64,000 bases of DNA from Mycobacterium uberis (GTDB lineage: Bacteria; Actinomycetota; Actinomycetes; Mycobacteriales; Mycobacteriaceae): the NCBI RefSeq assembly GCF_003408705.1, contig NZ_QAYL01000015.1, positions 62,001 to 126,000 on the forward strand, given 5' to 3'. Below the pieces are notes generated by a model. That model searched no databases, was not told where the DNA came from, and saw only the letters and a list, made by a program, of their open reading frames with translations. The position numbers and the translations under genes were made by a program. This document shows, piece after piece, positions 41,859 to 52,492 of this stretch; the stretch's first letter is position 1; every line of letters starts with the position of its first letter.

Positions 41859-42348
41859 TCACCTCTGCAGCGGTTTGAGCCACATAGCAGTTGATTTCAG
41901 CAGGCTCGCCAGATCAACATAATTGGCGTTGGCCGCCGGATCACGCATGGTGCCTCGGTGCAGAAATGCCGCGGTCAGGCAACTAGGTGCCCGGCCGACC
42001 AACTCGCCGACCACAGTCTGTGACATCACCTGCTGACCGGCCTCAACGTTCGTCCGGACAGACTTAAATAATCTGATGCGCAGAGATCACCGCGATGTGC
42101 CAGCGATACTGCCGACTGTCTGGCAAGCAGCCCAGTGAACACGACGGTCGCACTATCCGCCGCGTACATCGGCTGGCCAGAGTGGCCGGGCAAGTCCATC
42201 CCTCGGTGCCCGGTATGCCACACTTGGGTGAAGGGACGTCGAAGTCTCGCACGACGACTAGAGGCAGATGTGACGGCCAATCCAGCTGAGCGTTGTCTGT
42301 GACTTTCGATGCCACGCTGATCAGGGCCATGCTAACGGCCAGTGTCAC
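41859..42348 (-). pseudogene. M23-family peptidase remnant
   Basis: Counterpart of Rv2891, a secreted LytM-type peptidase. Minus-strand pieces are VSMALISVASKV (possible signal region), LPLVVVRDFDVP, the metal site HTGHRGMDLPGHSGQPMYAA then DSATVVFTGLLA and VSLAHRGD, and the tail AAFLHRGTMRDPAANANYVD followed by LASLLKSTAMWLKPLQ with the stop at 41859-41861. At least two frameshifts separate the pieces. The HxxxD and HxG motifs are still readable, so decay is moderate. Confidence 0.83.
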
Positions 42349-42645
42349 CCACCATGTCTCACCATTTCAGCGTCGCTCTCACAGGTCTGGCCAGCTGCCA
42401 CTTCTGGTTCTGGGGACGGGAATGTCGTTGTGGACGGTTAAGACGCCGACTGGGTCGGTGTAGACTGCTTTTCGCAGCTCGCTAGCGGGCTGACTTCGCG
42501 CGACTGAACAGCGTCTTTCGAGTTCTACTAGAGAGTTCGCACCGCATGCCGGGCGGTCCCGTCACAGGGTCCGGCAGTGCAGCAGACGCCAGGGCCCGGC
42601 TTCAGCCGAAACCGGGCGAACAACCGACACCAGTAAGGCACCAGC
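42349..42645. other. upstream region of rpsB
   Basis: No coding remnant recognised. This is expected to carry the rpsB-tsf promoter and mRNA leader. A GC-rich segment at 42545-42620 could fold into a hairpin, but I could not establish a defined regulatory motif by eye. Confidence 0.4.
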
Positions 42646-43479
42646 ATGGCTGTAGTAACCATGAAACAGTTGCTTGACAGCGGCACCCATTTCGGGCACC
42701 AGACCCGTCGTTGGAATCCAAAGATGAAGCGGTTTATTTTCACCGACCGCAACGGCATCTACATCATCGACCTGCAGCAGACGCTAACTTTCATCGACAA
42801 GGCATACGAATTCGTCAAAGAAACCGTCGCCCACGGTGGCTCGGTGCTGTTCGTCGGCACCAAGAAGCAGGCGCAGGAGTCCGTTGCGGCCGAAGCGACT
42901 CGTGTTGGCATGCCGTATGTGAATCAGCGATGGCTGGGCGGCATGCTCACCAACTTCTCCACCGTTCACAAGCGGCTGCAGCGCCTTAAGGAGTTGGAGG
43001 CGATGGAACAGACCGGCGGCTTCGAGGGGCGTACCAAGAAGGAGGTCTTGGGCCTGACCCGGGAGAAGAGCAAGTTGGAGCGTAGTCTGGGCGGTATCCG
43101 GGATATGGTCAAGGTGCCGTCGGCGATTTGGATTGTTGACACGAACAAAGAACGTATCGCCGTCGGCGAGGCCCGCAAACTGGGTATCCCGGTGATCGCG
43201 ATCTTGGACACCAACTGTGACCCCGACGAGGTCGACTACCCGATTCCGGGCAACGACGACGCGATCCGATCGGCGGCGCTGCTGACCAAGGTGATTGCCT
43301 CCGCGGTTGCCGAAGGTTTGCAGGTTCGTTCCGGCCTAGGGCGCGGCAATGGCAAGCTCGATGGGGAAGCCGTTGAGCCGCTCCCGGAATGGGAGCAGGA
43401 ACTATTGGCCGGTGCTGGTGCCAGCGCTCCCACCGACTCGGGCGCAGGCGTATCTGAAACCATCCCTACGGAAGGCTGA
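42646..43479 (+). CDS. rpsB: 30S ribosomal protein S2
   Basis: Small-subunit protein needed for S1 recruitment and translation initiation. 277 residues starting [20 protein letters not shown], with [11 protein letters not shown], the S2 signature 2 region [20 protein letters not shown] and [20 protein letters not shown], and the usual mycobacterial acidic C-terminal tail ([16 protein letters not shown]). ATG start. tsf begins 1 base after its stop; the two form the standard rpsB-tsf operon. Confidence 0.97.
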   Translation: MAVVTMKQLLDSGTHFGHQTRRWNPKMKRFIFTDRNGIYIIDLQQTLTFIDKAYEFVKETVAHGGSVLFVGTKKQAQESVAAEATRVGMPYVNQRWLGGMLTNFSTVHKRLQRLKELEAMEQTGGFEGRTKKEVLGLTREKSKLERSLGGIRDMVKVPSAIWIVDTNKERIAVGEARKLGIPVIAILDTNCDPDEVDYPIPGNDDAIRSAALLTKVIASAVAEGLQVRSGLGRGNGKLDGEAVEPLPEWEQELLAGAGASAPTDSGAGVSETIPTEG

Positions 43480-43480
43480 T

Positions 43481-44311
43481 ATGGCGAATTTCACCGCCAC
43501 TGATGTCAAGCGGCTTCGCGAACTGACCGGTGCCGGCATGCTCGACTGCAAGAACGCGCTGGCCGAAACCGACGGCAACTTCGGCAAGGCTGTCGAGACT
43601 CTACGGATCAAGGGCGCTAAGGACGTTGGCAAGCGTGCCGAGCGGGCTACCGCAGAGGGTTTGGTCGCGGCCAAGGGGGGTGCGCTTATCGAGTTGAACT
43701 GCGAAACGGACTTTGTCGCTAAAAACGCTGAGTTTCAAAAGTTGGCCGATCAAATCGTCGGGGTGGCGGCTGCGGCCAAAACCGTTGATGTCGACGCGCT
43801 CAGAGGAGCTAGCGTCGGTGATATGATAGTCGAGCAGGCAATCGCCGAGCTGTCAGCTAAGATCGGTGAGAAGTTGGAATTGCGCCGTGTCGCCCTTTTT
43901 GACGGCACTGTGGAAGCTTATCTGCACAAGCGCGCGGCAGACCTGCCGCCGGCGGTGGGCGTGCTCGTCGAGTACGGCTTCGGCGCTGACCCGGTGACCA
44001 GCACAGCGGTGGCACACGCAGTCGCGTTGCAGATTGCCGCACTCAAGGCACGTTTTCTGTCACGCGACGATGTTCCTGAAGATGTAGTGGCCAGCGAACG
44101 TCGCATCGCCGAGGAGACTGCTAAGGCGGAAGGCAAACCGAAGCAGGCGCTGTCCAAGATCGTCGAGGGCCGGCTCAATGGTTTCTTCAAGGATTCCGTG
44201 CTATTTGAACAGCTGTCGGTGTCCGACAACAAGAAGACCGTCAAGGCCTTACTCGACGAGGCCGGCGTGACTGTGACGCGATTTGTTCGGTTCGAGGTGG
44301 GCCGGGCCTAA
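43481..44311 (+). CDS. tsf: elongation factor Ts
   Basis: Guanine-nucleotide exchange factor for EF-Tu. 276 residues beginning [20 protein letters not shown] with the family boxes [13 protein letters not shown], the TDFV motif in [11 protein letters not shown] near residue 80, and the C-terminal dimerisation domain to [12 protein letters not shown]. The ATG at 43481 directly follows the rpsB stop; a longer open frame upstream overlaps rpsB and is not conserved. Confidence 0.96.
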   Translation: MANFTATDVKRLRELTGAGMLDCKNALAETDGNFGKAVETLRIKGAKDVGKRAERATAEGLVAAKGGALIELNCETDFVAKNAEFQKLADQIVGVAAAAKTVDVDALRGASVGDMIVEQAIAELSAKIGEKLELRRVALFDGTVEAYLHKRAADLPPAVGVLVEYGFGADPVTSTAVAHAVALQIAALKARFLSRDDVPEDVVASERRIAEETAKAEGKPKQALSKIVEGRLNGFFKDSVLFEQLSVSDNKKTVKALLDEAGVTVTRFVRFEVGRA

Positions 44312-44347
44312 TCCGACGACGAGTGCGGTCAGCTAGCAGTCGTTGCT

Positions 44348-45720
44348 ATGCAACGTGTGCATGCTTGCGGTGACAACTACCCTCGGTGGTTTCGATGCAG
44401 TAGGCTTTGCTCAAGCTAGCCGAGTCGACTGGGTCAGCATAGCCGATGTCATCGAGGCGGCCATTTCGTGGATCGAAGCCATCAACCCGACCTTGGGCGG
44501 CTTGGCGTATTGTAGGGTATTTACGCAGGCTCGACCAACTGCATTGAATACGGTCGGTAGGTTTTTCAGCGGTGTCCATACTTGCATCAAGGATAGCATT
44601 GATGTCACTGAGCAGCGGACGATGTGGGGCAGCGACGCATGGGTGCCTCAAAATGCGTTCGACGACTGTGAGTTCACTCGGCTGTATCTGGTTACCGGCC
44701 TGGTATTGCTGGGCAAGACGCAGCTGTCAGAATTCGGGTTCAGTGCCTCCGTCGAACACCTGTCGCTAATGTCGTGTGGGACACCGACTGCACCGCCGGT
44801 GCCTCACCTTCGGTGATCGGGTGCGTTTGTCGCCACAGACCTGGTGCCGATGGCGCACGCCAACGATGGCGGCCGGATTGGTTTTCCTGCAACGGGTTTG
44901 TCGGACTCAAGCCGTCACACGGCCGGTCTGAGCTGTATCGGTTTCTGGTGGGCATCGTCGCCAACGGCGTGCTGATTCGCTCGGTGCGCGACACCGCGGC
45001 CTTGTATCGCGAGGTCGAATATAGTTGACGTAACCCCAAGCTGCTACCGGTCAGAGACGTCGCCTGGCCTGGTCGACAACGGCTGCGGATTGCTGTGGTA
45101 CCGTCTCCGCCTCAACGTGAGTGTAGCCTCGAACTCCGCGAACTCACGCTGAAGTCGGTCGGCCTGCTCGAAAAACCGGATGGCCACGTCGATGAGCTCT
45201 TGGTGCCATTCTATTGCCCGGGTGCTTTTGCATTGTATCGGGGGTTGTTGGCAGTGATTGCGTACCGGCTAACTCGCGTTCGACAGCATCAGGCTGGATG
45301 ACTTGATGCTGGGGCCTAGATCGTTACACCAACCGCAACATGCACGGGCGCCACAAGGCAATCATGTGGCTGTGTCGGCTGTGCCGTTGCACCGTTGAGT
45401 TTTTCACTACCTACGATGCCTGGTTCACTCTAACTGTCGCCTATGAGACGCCACCGGATTGGGTACTTCGTTCCCACTTCCTATCAGCAAGTGATGGACC
45501 TACCGATCAGCTCGGTCGCGTTTACTCCGTTGCAAAACGTCACTGGGAAGTCGGCGATTTCGCTGCTGTTAGCCCAATCCGCTGATGACATGACGGTGGG
45601 CATGATGTTTCACCGACGACTTTGGACAGGAAACGCAATTGCTGGAACTGGTTTAAGAACTCGAAGAAGTTCGGCTATGGCCGTGGATCCAATCCCGACT
45701 AGTCGCCAGTTGGATCTGAG
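44348..45720 (+). pseudogene. amiC: amidase AmiC remnant
   Basis: Counterpart of Rv2888c, an amidase-signature enzyme. From ATG 44348 MQRVHA, then a shifted frame with FSGVHTCIKDSIDVTEQRTM (the catalytic Lys in xKD) to FGFSASVEHLSLM at 44780. The Ser-rich catalytic loop is destroyed near 44790-44860. Later pieces are NGFVGLKPSHGRSELYRFLV then GIVANGVLIRSVRDTAALYR (44890-45015), EVLELTLKSVGLLE, LTVAYETP and GYFVPTSYQQVMDLPISSV (45460-45515). FTPLQNVTGKSAISLLLAQS then ADDMTVGMMF reach about 45610. Multiple stops are present. Confidence 0.85.
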
Positions 45721-46126
45721 CTTGTCGAACATTCGCTTGAACTCGCTCTGCCGCGGTGCACTCAGTTGAGTCAGGATGCGGCCATCAGCGATGGGGATCG
45801 TGACTTTCGGGCGTTTCAATAAGGTCCGGCACGGACCGGTCGGCGTGGTTGGCAGTGCACACCCGGAGGACGTCGACACGGGCCGTGTCACGGCGTCGGT
45901 GTCTTTTAGTTTACCGAGTGCGGCATTTATCGTTTGCGGTGTGACGATTGCATTCCGTGACAGTTCAATGCTCGACAGGCCAGGAGACGTCGAAAGCATA
46001 CGTAGACAAACGAATTCTGGGAGCGTCAGGCAGGGCGGACACAACACAGTGGAAGATTCTGGCCGCAGAGCGACTTCCACCCGGTAAAGCAGTTCGCCAA
46101 GTAGTAAAGTCTTCTACCTGAGCCAT
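45706..46126 (-). pseudogene. MarR-family regulator, one N-terminal frameshift
   Basis: Counterpart of Rv2887, a MarR-type repressor. The ATG at 46126-46124 gives MAQVEDFT. A single-base indel near 46103 then shifts to LGELLYRVEVALRPES, LTLPEFVCLRMLSTSPGLSS then IELSRNAIVTPQTINAALGK (winged helix-turn-helix), and EFKRMFDKLRSN near 45709. The usual stop is replaced by TGG, so the frame runs on over the amiC remnant. The start codon lies inside a 37-base palindrome (46116-46152). Only one or two lesions are visible, so this gene died late or a shortened form may persist from a later start. Confidence 0.75.
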
Positions 46127-46152
46127 GTCAACAATGTTGACATGGCTCAGGT
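46116..46152. promoter_or_regulatory. 18+1+18 near-perfect palindrome, probable MarR operator
   Basis: Two 18-base arms (46116-46133 and 46135-46152) are exact reverse complements around one central base; the left arm begins ACCTGAGCCATG. It contains the start codon of the minus-strand marR remnant and sits about 160 bases upstream of the divergent MFS transporter remnant. A palindrome between a MarR gene and a divergent efflux pump is the classic operator layout, and the inner TGTCAACA/TGTTGACA has the size of a MarR half-site pair. The arms also mirror the first four marR codons, so an inverted duplication is an alternative. Confidence 0.6.
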
Positions 46153-46313
46153 GCGTTGAAGCCGTCCTTTGCATTACTGAAATATTTGAGGCTAGTACTG
46201 TGTCCTTGAGGTGCATGCTGGACTTGGAGTCGATAGCCTCAGTAGGATCATGGAGAAGGTGCATCCTACAGGCGCTGGCTGATTACTGTCCGCCGCCGTC
46301 ATCAGGCAGTCAG

Positions 46314-47796
46314 ATGCCAGTGAACATAGTTATCCGGATAAGTCCGGATGCCGGGTTTATCCGGATCGTTGGTTTGTGTGTTGGTTGCACTCATGTCGAA
46401 TCTGGACATTAACGGTGGTCAGTGTTGTGCAGTGTATCTTCATCGGCGTGTTTGAGCCTACGCGGGCTGTTGTTGCTTGGACGATGATTGGCTACGTACT
46501 CGCATTGGCCGCCGCGATCCTATCGGCAGGCTGGGCAGCAGACCACTTTGGTACTAAGTAACTATTCATGGAGTCTGTTCTCGCATTCGTACTGGGCTCA
46601 TTGCTGAGCGCTACTGCATCAAATATCGATGCGCTCATTATATTTCGGATAATGTATGGCCTTAGTGGCGGCATCCTGATGCTACTTGGCACAGTCCTGG
46701 GCGGTTGGTTGATCGACACCAACGGTTGGCAGTGGATTTTCTGGATCAACCTGCCGATCGGCTTGATCGCTTTCTGCTTGGCAGCGTTGTTGTTCCCAAG
46801 GGATCATGCAACACCATCGGAGCTATTTGATGTCCTCGGCATGCTACTGTCGACTGGCTTTATGATGTTCCTCTATGGGGTGTCATCCATTCCAAGTCGC
46901 GGCACAGCAGTTGGTCCCCACATGTGGTTACCGTTGGACATCGGTCTGGTGGTGATCACTGGATTCGTTACTAAAGTGCTCTATCGCGCTGATCACCCCC
47001 TGATCGACTTGCGGCTGTTCAAGAACCGCGTGGTTATGCTCGCCAACTTGCCGATAGCTTTTTTGTTCGCTGCAGCCTTTTTTGCACCCTGCCGCTCTTC
47101 CTGAGCTACTTGCAACAGGGGCAACATAAAACTACCAATTCAATTGGCATGTATTTGATCCCACAGAGGTTCTGAGCCATGTTGGTCATGCCGTTCGCCG
47201 AAGCCTTTATGGACAAACATGCCCCCACAAGGTCGTCCTGGCTGGCATCACGCTGATTGGTGCGTTCCTGGTCATTTTTGTTTACGGGTCTGCCAGGTAA
47301 GACAACTATTTACTGATTCTGCTGGTGGGGCTTGCGTCCATAGGCATGGGTACGGTCTGCGCTGTGATGCCTCTAGCCGGGGCGGCGGTGCAGACCCCGG
47401 CTAGAGGCATCAGCTCGCGCGAAACTCAATCCTAAATATTGGGTAAACCAGTAGGCCCCCGAGTCGATGGGTACCGCGCTGATGTCTATGATTTTCACCA
47501 ACCAGTTCAATCGCAGCTAAAGTATCTCCGCTGTGTACAAACTGGTGGTCTTGCAAGATAATGCTGCTAAGCGTGGTTTGTCAGTTGACCCTTACGCCAT
47601 GCTGTGGCAAGCCTTTGTGCCCGACTTCCCTAGTAGCAAGCTGCACGATCTCTCGCAGTCTTACACCACGGTGTTCGCGCCGGCGGCTGTGTCGGCTGGG
47701 TCCACCCTCATCCCGGTGGTGTTTTTGCCAAAGAAACCGGCGTGCCACGTGTCGACGTTTGCGTATTGGTCTGGTGCGCGTCTCAACGAATGCTGA
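46314..47796 (+). pseudogene. MFS (DHA2/EmrB type) drug transporter remnant
   Basis: 14-TM drug-proton antiporter family. From ATG 46314: DAGFIRIVGLCV, then TVVSVVQ, VVAWTMIGYVLALAAAILSA with GWAADHFGTK (motif A). A stop follows and it continues LFMESVLAFVLGSLLSATAS, LGGWLIDTNGWQWIFWINLP (motif C region), LFPRDHATPSELFDVLGML and ADHPLIDLRLFKNRVVMLAN to 47100. Later pieces include MPLAGAAVQT (47368), MSMIFTNQFN and LAPDFPSSKLHDLSQSYTTV near 47600-47680. There is a deletion in the centre: a run from ILML to GTVLGGW skips residues normally present. It is divergent from the marR remnant. Confidence 0.83.
47365..47412. repeat. perfect inverted repeat, 18-bp arms, 12-nt spacer
   Basis: Arms 47365-47382 and 47395-47412 are exact reverse complements, the left one beginning TGATGCCTCTAGCC. 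The left arm encodes the conserved MPLAGAA segment of the transporter remnant. The right arm replaces the expected continuation after AVQT (normally LAP..IARGSTLI) and reads TPARGIS. It has no T-run, so it does not look like a designed terminator. Confidence 0.85.
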
Positions 47797-47974
47797 CACG
47801 TTAACTCAATTGGTGAATTGATGTCCCACTCCTTCATGTTTATGTCGTCAGCAGATTGATGTTTTGAGTCCGATCAGAAATGATAATTGGAGTTTAAGTT
47901 TTGTGGTTTCTCATATGGGGATGTCATCACCGTTAGAAAGGGTTGCTCGAACGATTAAACTTAGAGGTGTTTGC

Positions 47975-48505
47975 GTGAATTTAACGACCAATTCTGCAAA
48001 GGCTGCCATGAAATTAGTAGCCGGAATGATCGGGATTACAGCTGTCGGTATTTTCACTTCGACTATCGTTGCTGTGAGTTCCATAATCCGGAGCTTCCAC
48101 ACAGTGAAAAATTGGTTGACGGCCTGTGCATTACCGTCTGTATTGTCAGCAACCTGTAGCCCATCAATGTCACGGTTCCCGGCTGTACGCCGTAAGGGGA
48201 GCTTTGGCAGGTTGACGTGAATGCTCGAGTGGCCAGTGGTGTGGTTACTCCACGTCGTTTCCTACTTTAATGTGCTGACCAACGACAATCAAACCTATCG
48301 ACTGGTTAGGGTATAGTCCACGCCTGACAACTTTAGCTCTGCGTCGATTCGCCAGGATGGTCAGGAAAACGGGAAGATCTACTTCGACGTGACGGGCGCA
48401 CCTCCGACCAACGTCGTATACAACTACGGCATTGAGGACATACTCGTTTGGATAACGGACAGGTTACCTAACCACCTGGCGCCTAACTTGCCGTCGCATA
48501 GCTAG
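47975..48505 (+). pseudogene. MPT63-like secreted antigen remnant
   Basis: Small immunoglobulin-fold secreted protein of the MPT63 (Rv1926c) family. GTG 47975 begins NLTTNSAKAAMKLVAGMIGI, which resembles a signal peptide. The mature part is scattered over frames: PELPHSEKLVDG, NVTVPGCTP, NVLTNDNQTYRLVRV (48270-48315), then a clear run SASIRQDGQENGKIYFDVTG with NYGIEDILVWI at 48340-48455. The final part matches the conserved C-terminus of MPT63, followed by a run-on to a stop at 48503-48505. Stops at several points show it is dead. Confidence 0.72.
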
Positions 48506-48576
48506 GTTGATCCGGCCGCGCCACAGACGGTTGCTCAGCCGGATTGGCAAAGTGTTTGTGGGAAAACAGCTATCGA

Positions 48577-49228
48577 TTACGGATGCCGATGTGCCACCGC
48601 TCTATAGCCCACACCGCAGACGGTGTCGGCTATCGATTCGTGCTTGACACCAAGCTGGCGCGCAGTCTTCGCATGTGAACGTCAACGGTACTAATACGAC
48701 CGTTGCAGTAATATTCTTATATTTCATGCATCAGCTGGATACGAATGAATGCGCTATTAGCATGTTGCACCAGGAAATTCAATAATTTGAACTCGGTGAG
48801 CGTCAGGCTCAGGTCTTTCCCTTCCAGTGTCCCGGTGTAACTGGCTAGGGAAAGGACGAGGTCAACAAACTTCAGTGTGCAATCCAGGATATTGCCACGA
48901 CGTGTGATCGCGAGCCGTAGACACGTGCCTGCAATTTGGCCACACTGGCCTCGGTCAGCAGTATGTCGTTGAAATGCTAACGGATGTCAACGGCCACGAT
49001 GTCGGCTGGGTCACCTACCACCGCCACGGATGGCGCATTAGCCTTCAGCTGCCGGCACACTCGGCGAGCCGGAGCCAACTCTACACGAGCGTCGATCACT
49101 GCGACGTGATAGTTCTTGGCAACGCATTCGGTTAAAGGTACCTGACGGACGGTCTGTGCGAACAAGCTCAATGTCGGTACGATCGATTCGAACTCGTTCT
49201 CATCCGAAAGGAGTAAAAGAACCAACAA
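48577..49228 (-). pseudogene. OmpR/GlnR-type response regulator remnant
   Basis: Probable counterpart of Rv2884. From TTG 49228: LVLLLLSDENEFESIVPTLS, VAVIDARVELAPARRVCRQL in the receiver part, open to a stop near 48977. The winged-helix effector part then appears in another frame: LTEFKLLNFLVQHANSAFIR, IQLMHEI, STVDVHMRRLRASL and ESIADTVCGVGYRAV ending with TAA at 48577-48579. The canonical phospho-Asp pocket looks weak, as in atypical GlnR-like regulators. At least three frame changes. Confidence 0.75.
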
Positions 49229-49446
49229 ATATATCTGAACATCATGAGGGTAATGCTATTTGCCCCTGCCTGTAGATCCCTTCGGGGAGATGTCTGCTAA
49301 TGCAGTGCTAATTACCCAGTCGCAGCAGAATTACTCCACCTTGGTCTAACGTGTTCAGTGCCGACGAGCATGGTGAGCTGAATTCGCGTGTCCGGACGTT
49401 TGCTTATGCTCGTGGAAAGTCGATGGGCCCGGACTTTTTCAGACCT

Positions 49447-49690
49447 CTAATAAGTTATTTGGTGAGACTTCTGGCATTGCTCGGTTGTCTTGACACTGCT
49501 ACGAGTGGCCGCTGCTTCGGCTTTCTTCTTTGCCGCATTGCGTTTGTGCTTGCATCTTGCCCTGTTGAGCCTGGCCGTCACGAGTGGTGTCATTGCGACC
49601 AGCCATAGCACCGACGGCCTTCTTGATAACGCCTTGCACAGTTTCGGTAGTTCTCTTGTTATTTGGTGTCCGCCATGAATCTTCTTCCCA
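49447..49690 (-). pseudogene. CsbD-like stress protein remnant
   Basis: Minus strand: KRTTETVQGVIKKAVGAMAG then RNDTTRDGQAQQGKMQAQTQ in one frame. After a one-base shift near 49555 comes NAAKKKAEAAATRSSVKTTE then QCQKSHQITY and a stop. Combined, they follow the mycobacterial CsbD-domain proteins (glycine/alanine/lysine-rich helices with VKGKxKEAVGxxTG-type repeats). A single indel destroys it. Function of this family is unclear; CsbD proteins are general-stress induced in Bacillus. Confidence 0.65.
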
Positions 49691-49716
49691 ACCGGCGTGC
49701 GGTTTGAGCGAGTCAT

Positions 49717-50034
49717 ACTTGATATCTAATGACGGATCGATCGACCCGGTAATACGGTGTCGCACGGCTCGCATTCGTAAAAGCACGGGTTTTTGCGCCG
49801 TGTTGCAGCGGATTCCCATACCGGGCGACACTCAAACATCTGATGTCAGCCGCAAAGTTGGCTAGAGCCGATCATTATGGGCTGGCTCACCCGAGACGAA
49901 CTACGTTGACATAGAATAGATTGGCAATTGTGCATGATTATGAACCCCGCACACACCAGAGTGTGGCGATGGGGCAGGATGTGAGATGCCGTTCTAGGTG
50001 GTGGTCGGGGTAGCACTGTCATACGAGGAGTCTG
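49717..50034. other. upstream region of pyrH
   Basis: No coding remnant recognised in these 318 bases. The last part holds the pyrH ribosome site GAGGAG at 50026-50031. In M. tuberculosis this gap also separates Rv2884 from pyrH. Confidence 0.5.
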
Positions 50035-50874
50035 ATGACGGAGTCCTGGGAATCTCAAGTTGCCTGCTCTGCGGCTATCAAGCCACAGCTAATGAGCGCC
50101 AATGGCGTGCCGGCTGCGGCAGCGGACCGTGAGGAACGACTCAGTCATGCTGGCCACCCGGGGAGTCGGTTCAAATATTCGAGGGTGCTGCTCAAGCTTG
50201 GTGGTGAGATGTTCGGTGGGGGCCAGGTCGGGCTGGATCCCGATGTTGTTGCGCAGGTCGCCCGTCAGATCGCCGAGGTAGTCTGCGGCGGCGTGCAGGT
50301 CGCTGTAGTGATCGGTGGTGGCAACTTCTTCCGCGGTGCACAGCTGCAGCAGCGCGGGATGGAGCGAACGCGTTCGGATTACATGGGGATGCTCGGCACT
50401 GTTATGAACAGTCTTGCGCTGCAGGATTTCCTGGAAAAGGAGGGCATTGTCACTCGAGTCCAAACCGCGATCACTATGGGCCAGGTAGCCGAGCCTTATA
50501 TTCCGTTGCGGGCTGTCCGCCACTTAGAGAAGGGTCGGGTGGTGATTTTTGGCGCTGGCATGGGGCTGCCGTACTTTTCCACCGATACCACGGCAGCGCA
50601 GCGGGCACTGGAGATTGGTGCGGATGTCGTGTTGATGGCCAAGGCGGTCGACGGTGTGTTCGCCGAAGATCCGCGGGTCAATCCGGAGGCTGAGCTGCTC
50701 ACCGCGATCAGTCACCGTGAAGTAATCGACCGTGGGCTGCGGGTAGCCGATGCTACCGCATTTAGTCTTTGTATGGACAATGGCATGCCGATCCTGGTGT
50801 TCAATCTGCTGACCAATGGCAATATCGCTCGTGCGGTCGCTGGTGAGAAGATCGGGACGCTGGTCACCACCTGA
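50035..50874 (+). CDS. pyrH: uridylate kinase
   Basis: UMP kinase of the amino-acid-kinase fold, essential for pyrimidine nucleotides. 279 residues. The first 45 or so are a mycobacterial N-terminal extension; the core starts [15 protein letters not shown]. Conserved [63 protein letters not shown] and [15 protein letters not shown] follow. ATG at 50035 with GAGGAG five bases upstream. A later ATG near 50092 is possible but the good ribosome site supports the longer form. frr follows after 65 bases. Confidence 0.93.
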   Translation: MTESWESQVACSAAIKPQLMSANGVPAAAADREERLSHAGHPGSRFKYSRVLLKLGGEMFGGGQVGLDPDVVAQVARQIAEVVCGGVQVAVVIGGGNFFRGAQLQQRGMERTRSDYMGMLGTVMNSLALQDFLEKEGIVTRVQTAITMGQVAEPYIPLRAVRHLEKGRVVIFGAGMGLPYFSTDTTAAQRALEIGADVVLMAKAVDGVFAEDPRVNPEAELLTAISHREVIDRGLRVADATAFSLCMDNGMPILVFNLLTNGNIARAVAGEKIGTLVTT

Positions 50875-50939
50875 GGGGAAGACGCGATTATCGGCGCCGG
50901 TGACGATGCAGAATGCAGCGATGAGGAGGAACGGCGCGA

Positions 50940-51497
50940 ATGATCGACGAGGCTCTTTTCGATGCAGAAGAGAAAATGGAGAAGGCTGTTTCGGTGGCGC
51001 GTGATGATCTGTCAACGATTCGGACTGGTCGCGCCAACTCGGGCATGTTCTCCCGAATTGTCATCGACTATTACGGCTCGACCACCCCGATCACCCAACT
51101 GGCTAGTATTAATGTCACCGAGGCGAGGCTTGTTGTCATCAAGCCGTATGAATCCACTCAGCTGCATGCCATTGAAACCGCTATTCGTAACTCCGACCTT
51201 GGGGTGAACCCCAGCAACGACGGCACCTTGATCCGGGTGGCCGTACCGCAGCTCACCGAGGAACGTCGGCGAGAGCTGGTCAAACAAGCCAAGGGTAAGG
51301 GGGAGGATGCCAAGGTCTCGGTCCGCAACATTCGTCGCAAAGCGATGGAGGAACTGCATCGCATCCGCAAGGACGGCGAGGCAGGCGAGGATGAGGTCAG
51401 CCGGGCGGAAAAGGATCTGGACAAGACCACCTACCAGTACGTTACCCAGATCGACGAGCTGGTCAAGCACAAAGAAGGCGAACTGCTGGAGGTTTAA
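50940..51497 (+). CDS. frr: ribosome recycling factor
   Basis: Splits post-termination ribosomes with EF-G. 185 residues, the exact family length: [40 protein letters not shown], the signature ISTLSVPE-equivalent [20 protein letters not shown], and the three-helix-bundle C-terminus [23 protein letters not shown] start preceded by GAGGAGGAA. Adjacent to pyrH and cdsA in the usual actinobacterial order. Confidence 0.96.
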   Translation: MIDEALFDAEEKMEKAVSVARDDLSTIRTGRANSGMFSRIVIDYYGSTTPITQLASINVTEARLVVIKPYESTQLHAIETAIRNSDLGVNPSNDGTLIRVAVPQLTEERRRELVKQAKGKGEDAKVSVRNIRRKAMEELHRIRKDGEAGEDEVSRAEKDLDKTTYQYVTQIDELVKHKEGELLEV

Positions 51498-51528
51498 TGG
51501 CCGTTCAGCAGCTAATTCGTTCAGGTCC

Positions 51529-52470
51529 GTGGTTCCCACCGATCCCGGTATAGGCACTTCGCCCGACGAGCCGGCGCTTGGGGCCAAGAATGCGATACAG
51601 CAGCCGGTCAAGAAGATGTCCCGGGCAGGACGTAACCTGCCTGCCGCTATTGCGGTGGGCCTAAGTATTGGTGGCGTTCTCGTCGTGACGCTGGTCTTTG
51701 CTCCGCAAGTCTGGGTTGCCTTGTGTGCCGGCGCCATTTTCGTTGCCAGCCATGAGGTGGTGCGGCGGCTACGGGAAGCAGGACATATTATTCCGGCTAT
51801 TCCACTGCTCATCGGTGGGCAGCTCACCGTCTGGTTGACCTGGCCGTACCGCGCTGTCGGCGCGTTAGCTGGCTTCGGCGCGACGGCGGTGGTCTGCATG
51901 ATCTGGCGGCTTTTCATGCGCGACAACAGCGGGCGGCAAGGATGCCAAGAAATTTTAGCAGGTTCACTGCCGGCGTCACATTACCTGCGGGACGCTTCGA
52001 CCACCGTATTTTTGGCAGCGTGGGTCCCGCTGTTTGCCTCGTTCGCGGCATTGCTGGTTTATCCGAAGGATGGTGCGGGGCGGGTGTTCTGCCTGATGAT
52101 CGCGGTGGTCGCTTCCGACGTGGGTGGTTATACGGTAGGGGTGCTTTTCGGTAAGCATCCAATGGTGCCAAGGATTAGCCCAAACAAATCCTGGGAGGGA
52201 TTCCTAGGTTCGCTAGTATGTGGGATCACCGCAACCATCCTGACCGCTACCTTCTTAGCAGGCAGAATACCGTGGGTTGGTGCTCTACTGGGTTTTGTAC
52301 TGGTGCTCACGTGCACCCTTGGGGATTTGGTGGAGTCCCAGGTCAAGCGCGACCTTGGCATCAAAGACATGGGCAGGCTGCTACCCGGCCATGGCGGCCT
52401 GATGGATCGACTCGATGGAGTGCTGCCGTCGGCGGTCGCGGCATGGACCATGCTTACGGTGCTGCCTTGA
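51529..52470 (+). CDS. cdsA: phosphatidate cytidylyltransferase
   Basis: Makes CDP-diacylglycerol, the precursor of all phospholipids including phosphatidylinositol. About 313 residues with eight or so hydrophobic segments, from [20 protein letters not shown] on, and the CDP-DAG synthase signature near the end ([20 protein letters not shown] then [13 protein letters not shown]). No ATG near the expected start; GTG 51529 gives [14 protein letters not shown], close to the family N-terminus, so I chose it. The open frame further upstream overlaps frr and is not conserved. rlmN starts 20 bases after the stop. Confidence 0.92.
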   Translation: MVPTDPGIGTSPDEPALGAKNAIQQPVKKMSRAGRNLPAAIAVGLSIGGVLVVTLVFAPQVWVALCAGAIFVASHEVVRRLREAGHIIPAIPLLIGGQLTVWLTWPYRAVGALAGFGATAVVCMIWRLFMRDNSGRQGCQEILAGSLPASHYLRDASTTVFLAAWVPLFASFAALLVYPKDGAGRVFCLMIAVVASDVGGYTVGVLFGKHPMVPRISPNKSWEGFLGSLVCGITATILTATFLAGRIPWVGALLGFVLVLTCTLGDLVESQVKRDLGIKDMGRLLPGHGGLMDRLDGVLPSAVAAWTMLTVLP

Positions 52471-52492
52471 CAGGGCGGATATTGGACGGATG

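Noticed and set aside
46330..46366. Repeated TCCGGAT elements, including TTATCCGGATAA, at the MFS remnant start
   Set aside because: They lie within the N-terminal codons of the transporter and look like coincidental codon repetition; no regulator assignment possible.
51012..51926. Long open frame antisense to frr and cdsA
   Set aside because: Both genes on the plus strand are intact and well conserved; the antisense frame has no recognisable content.
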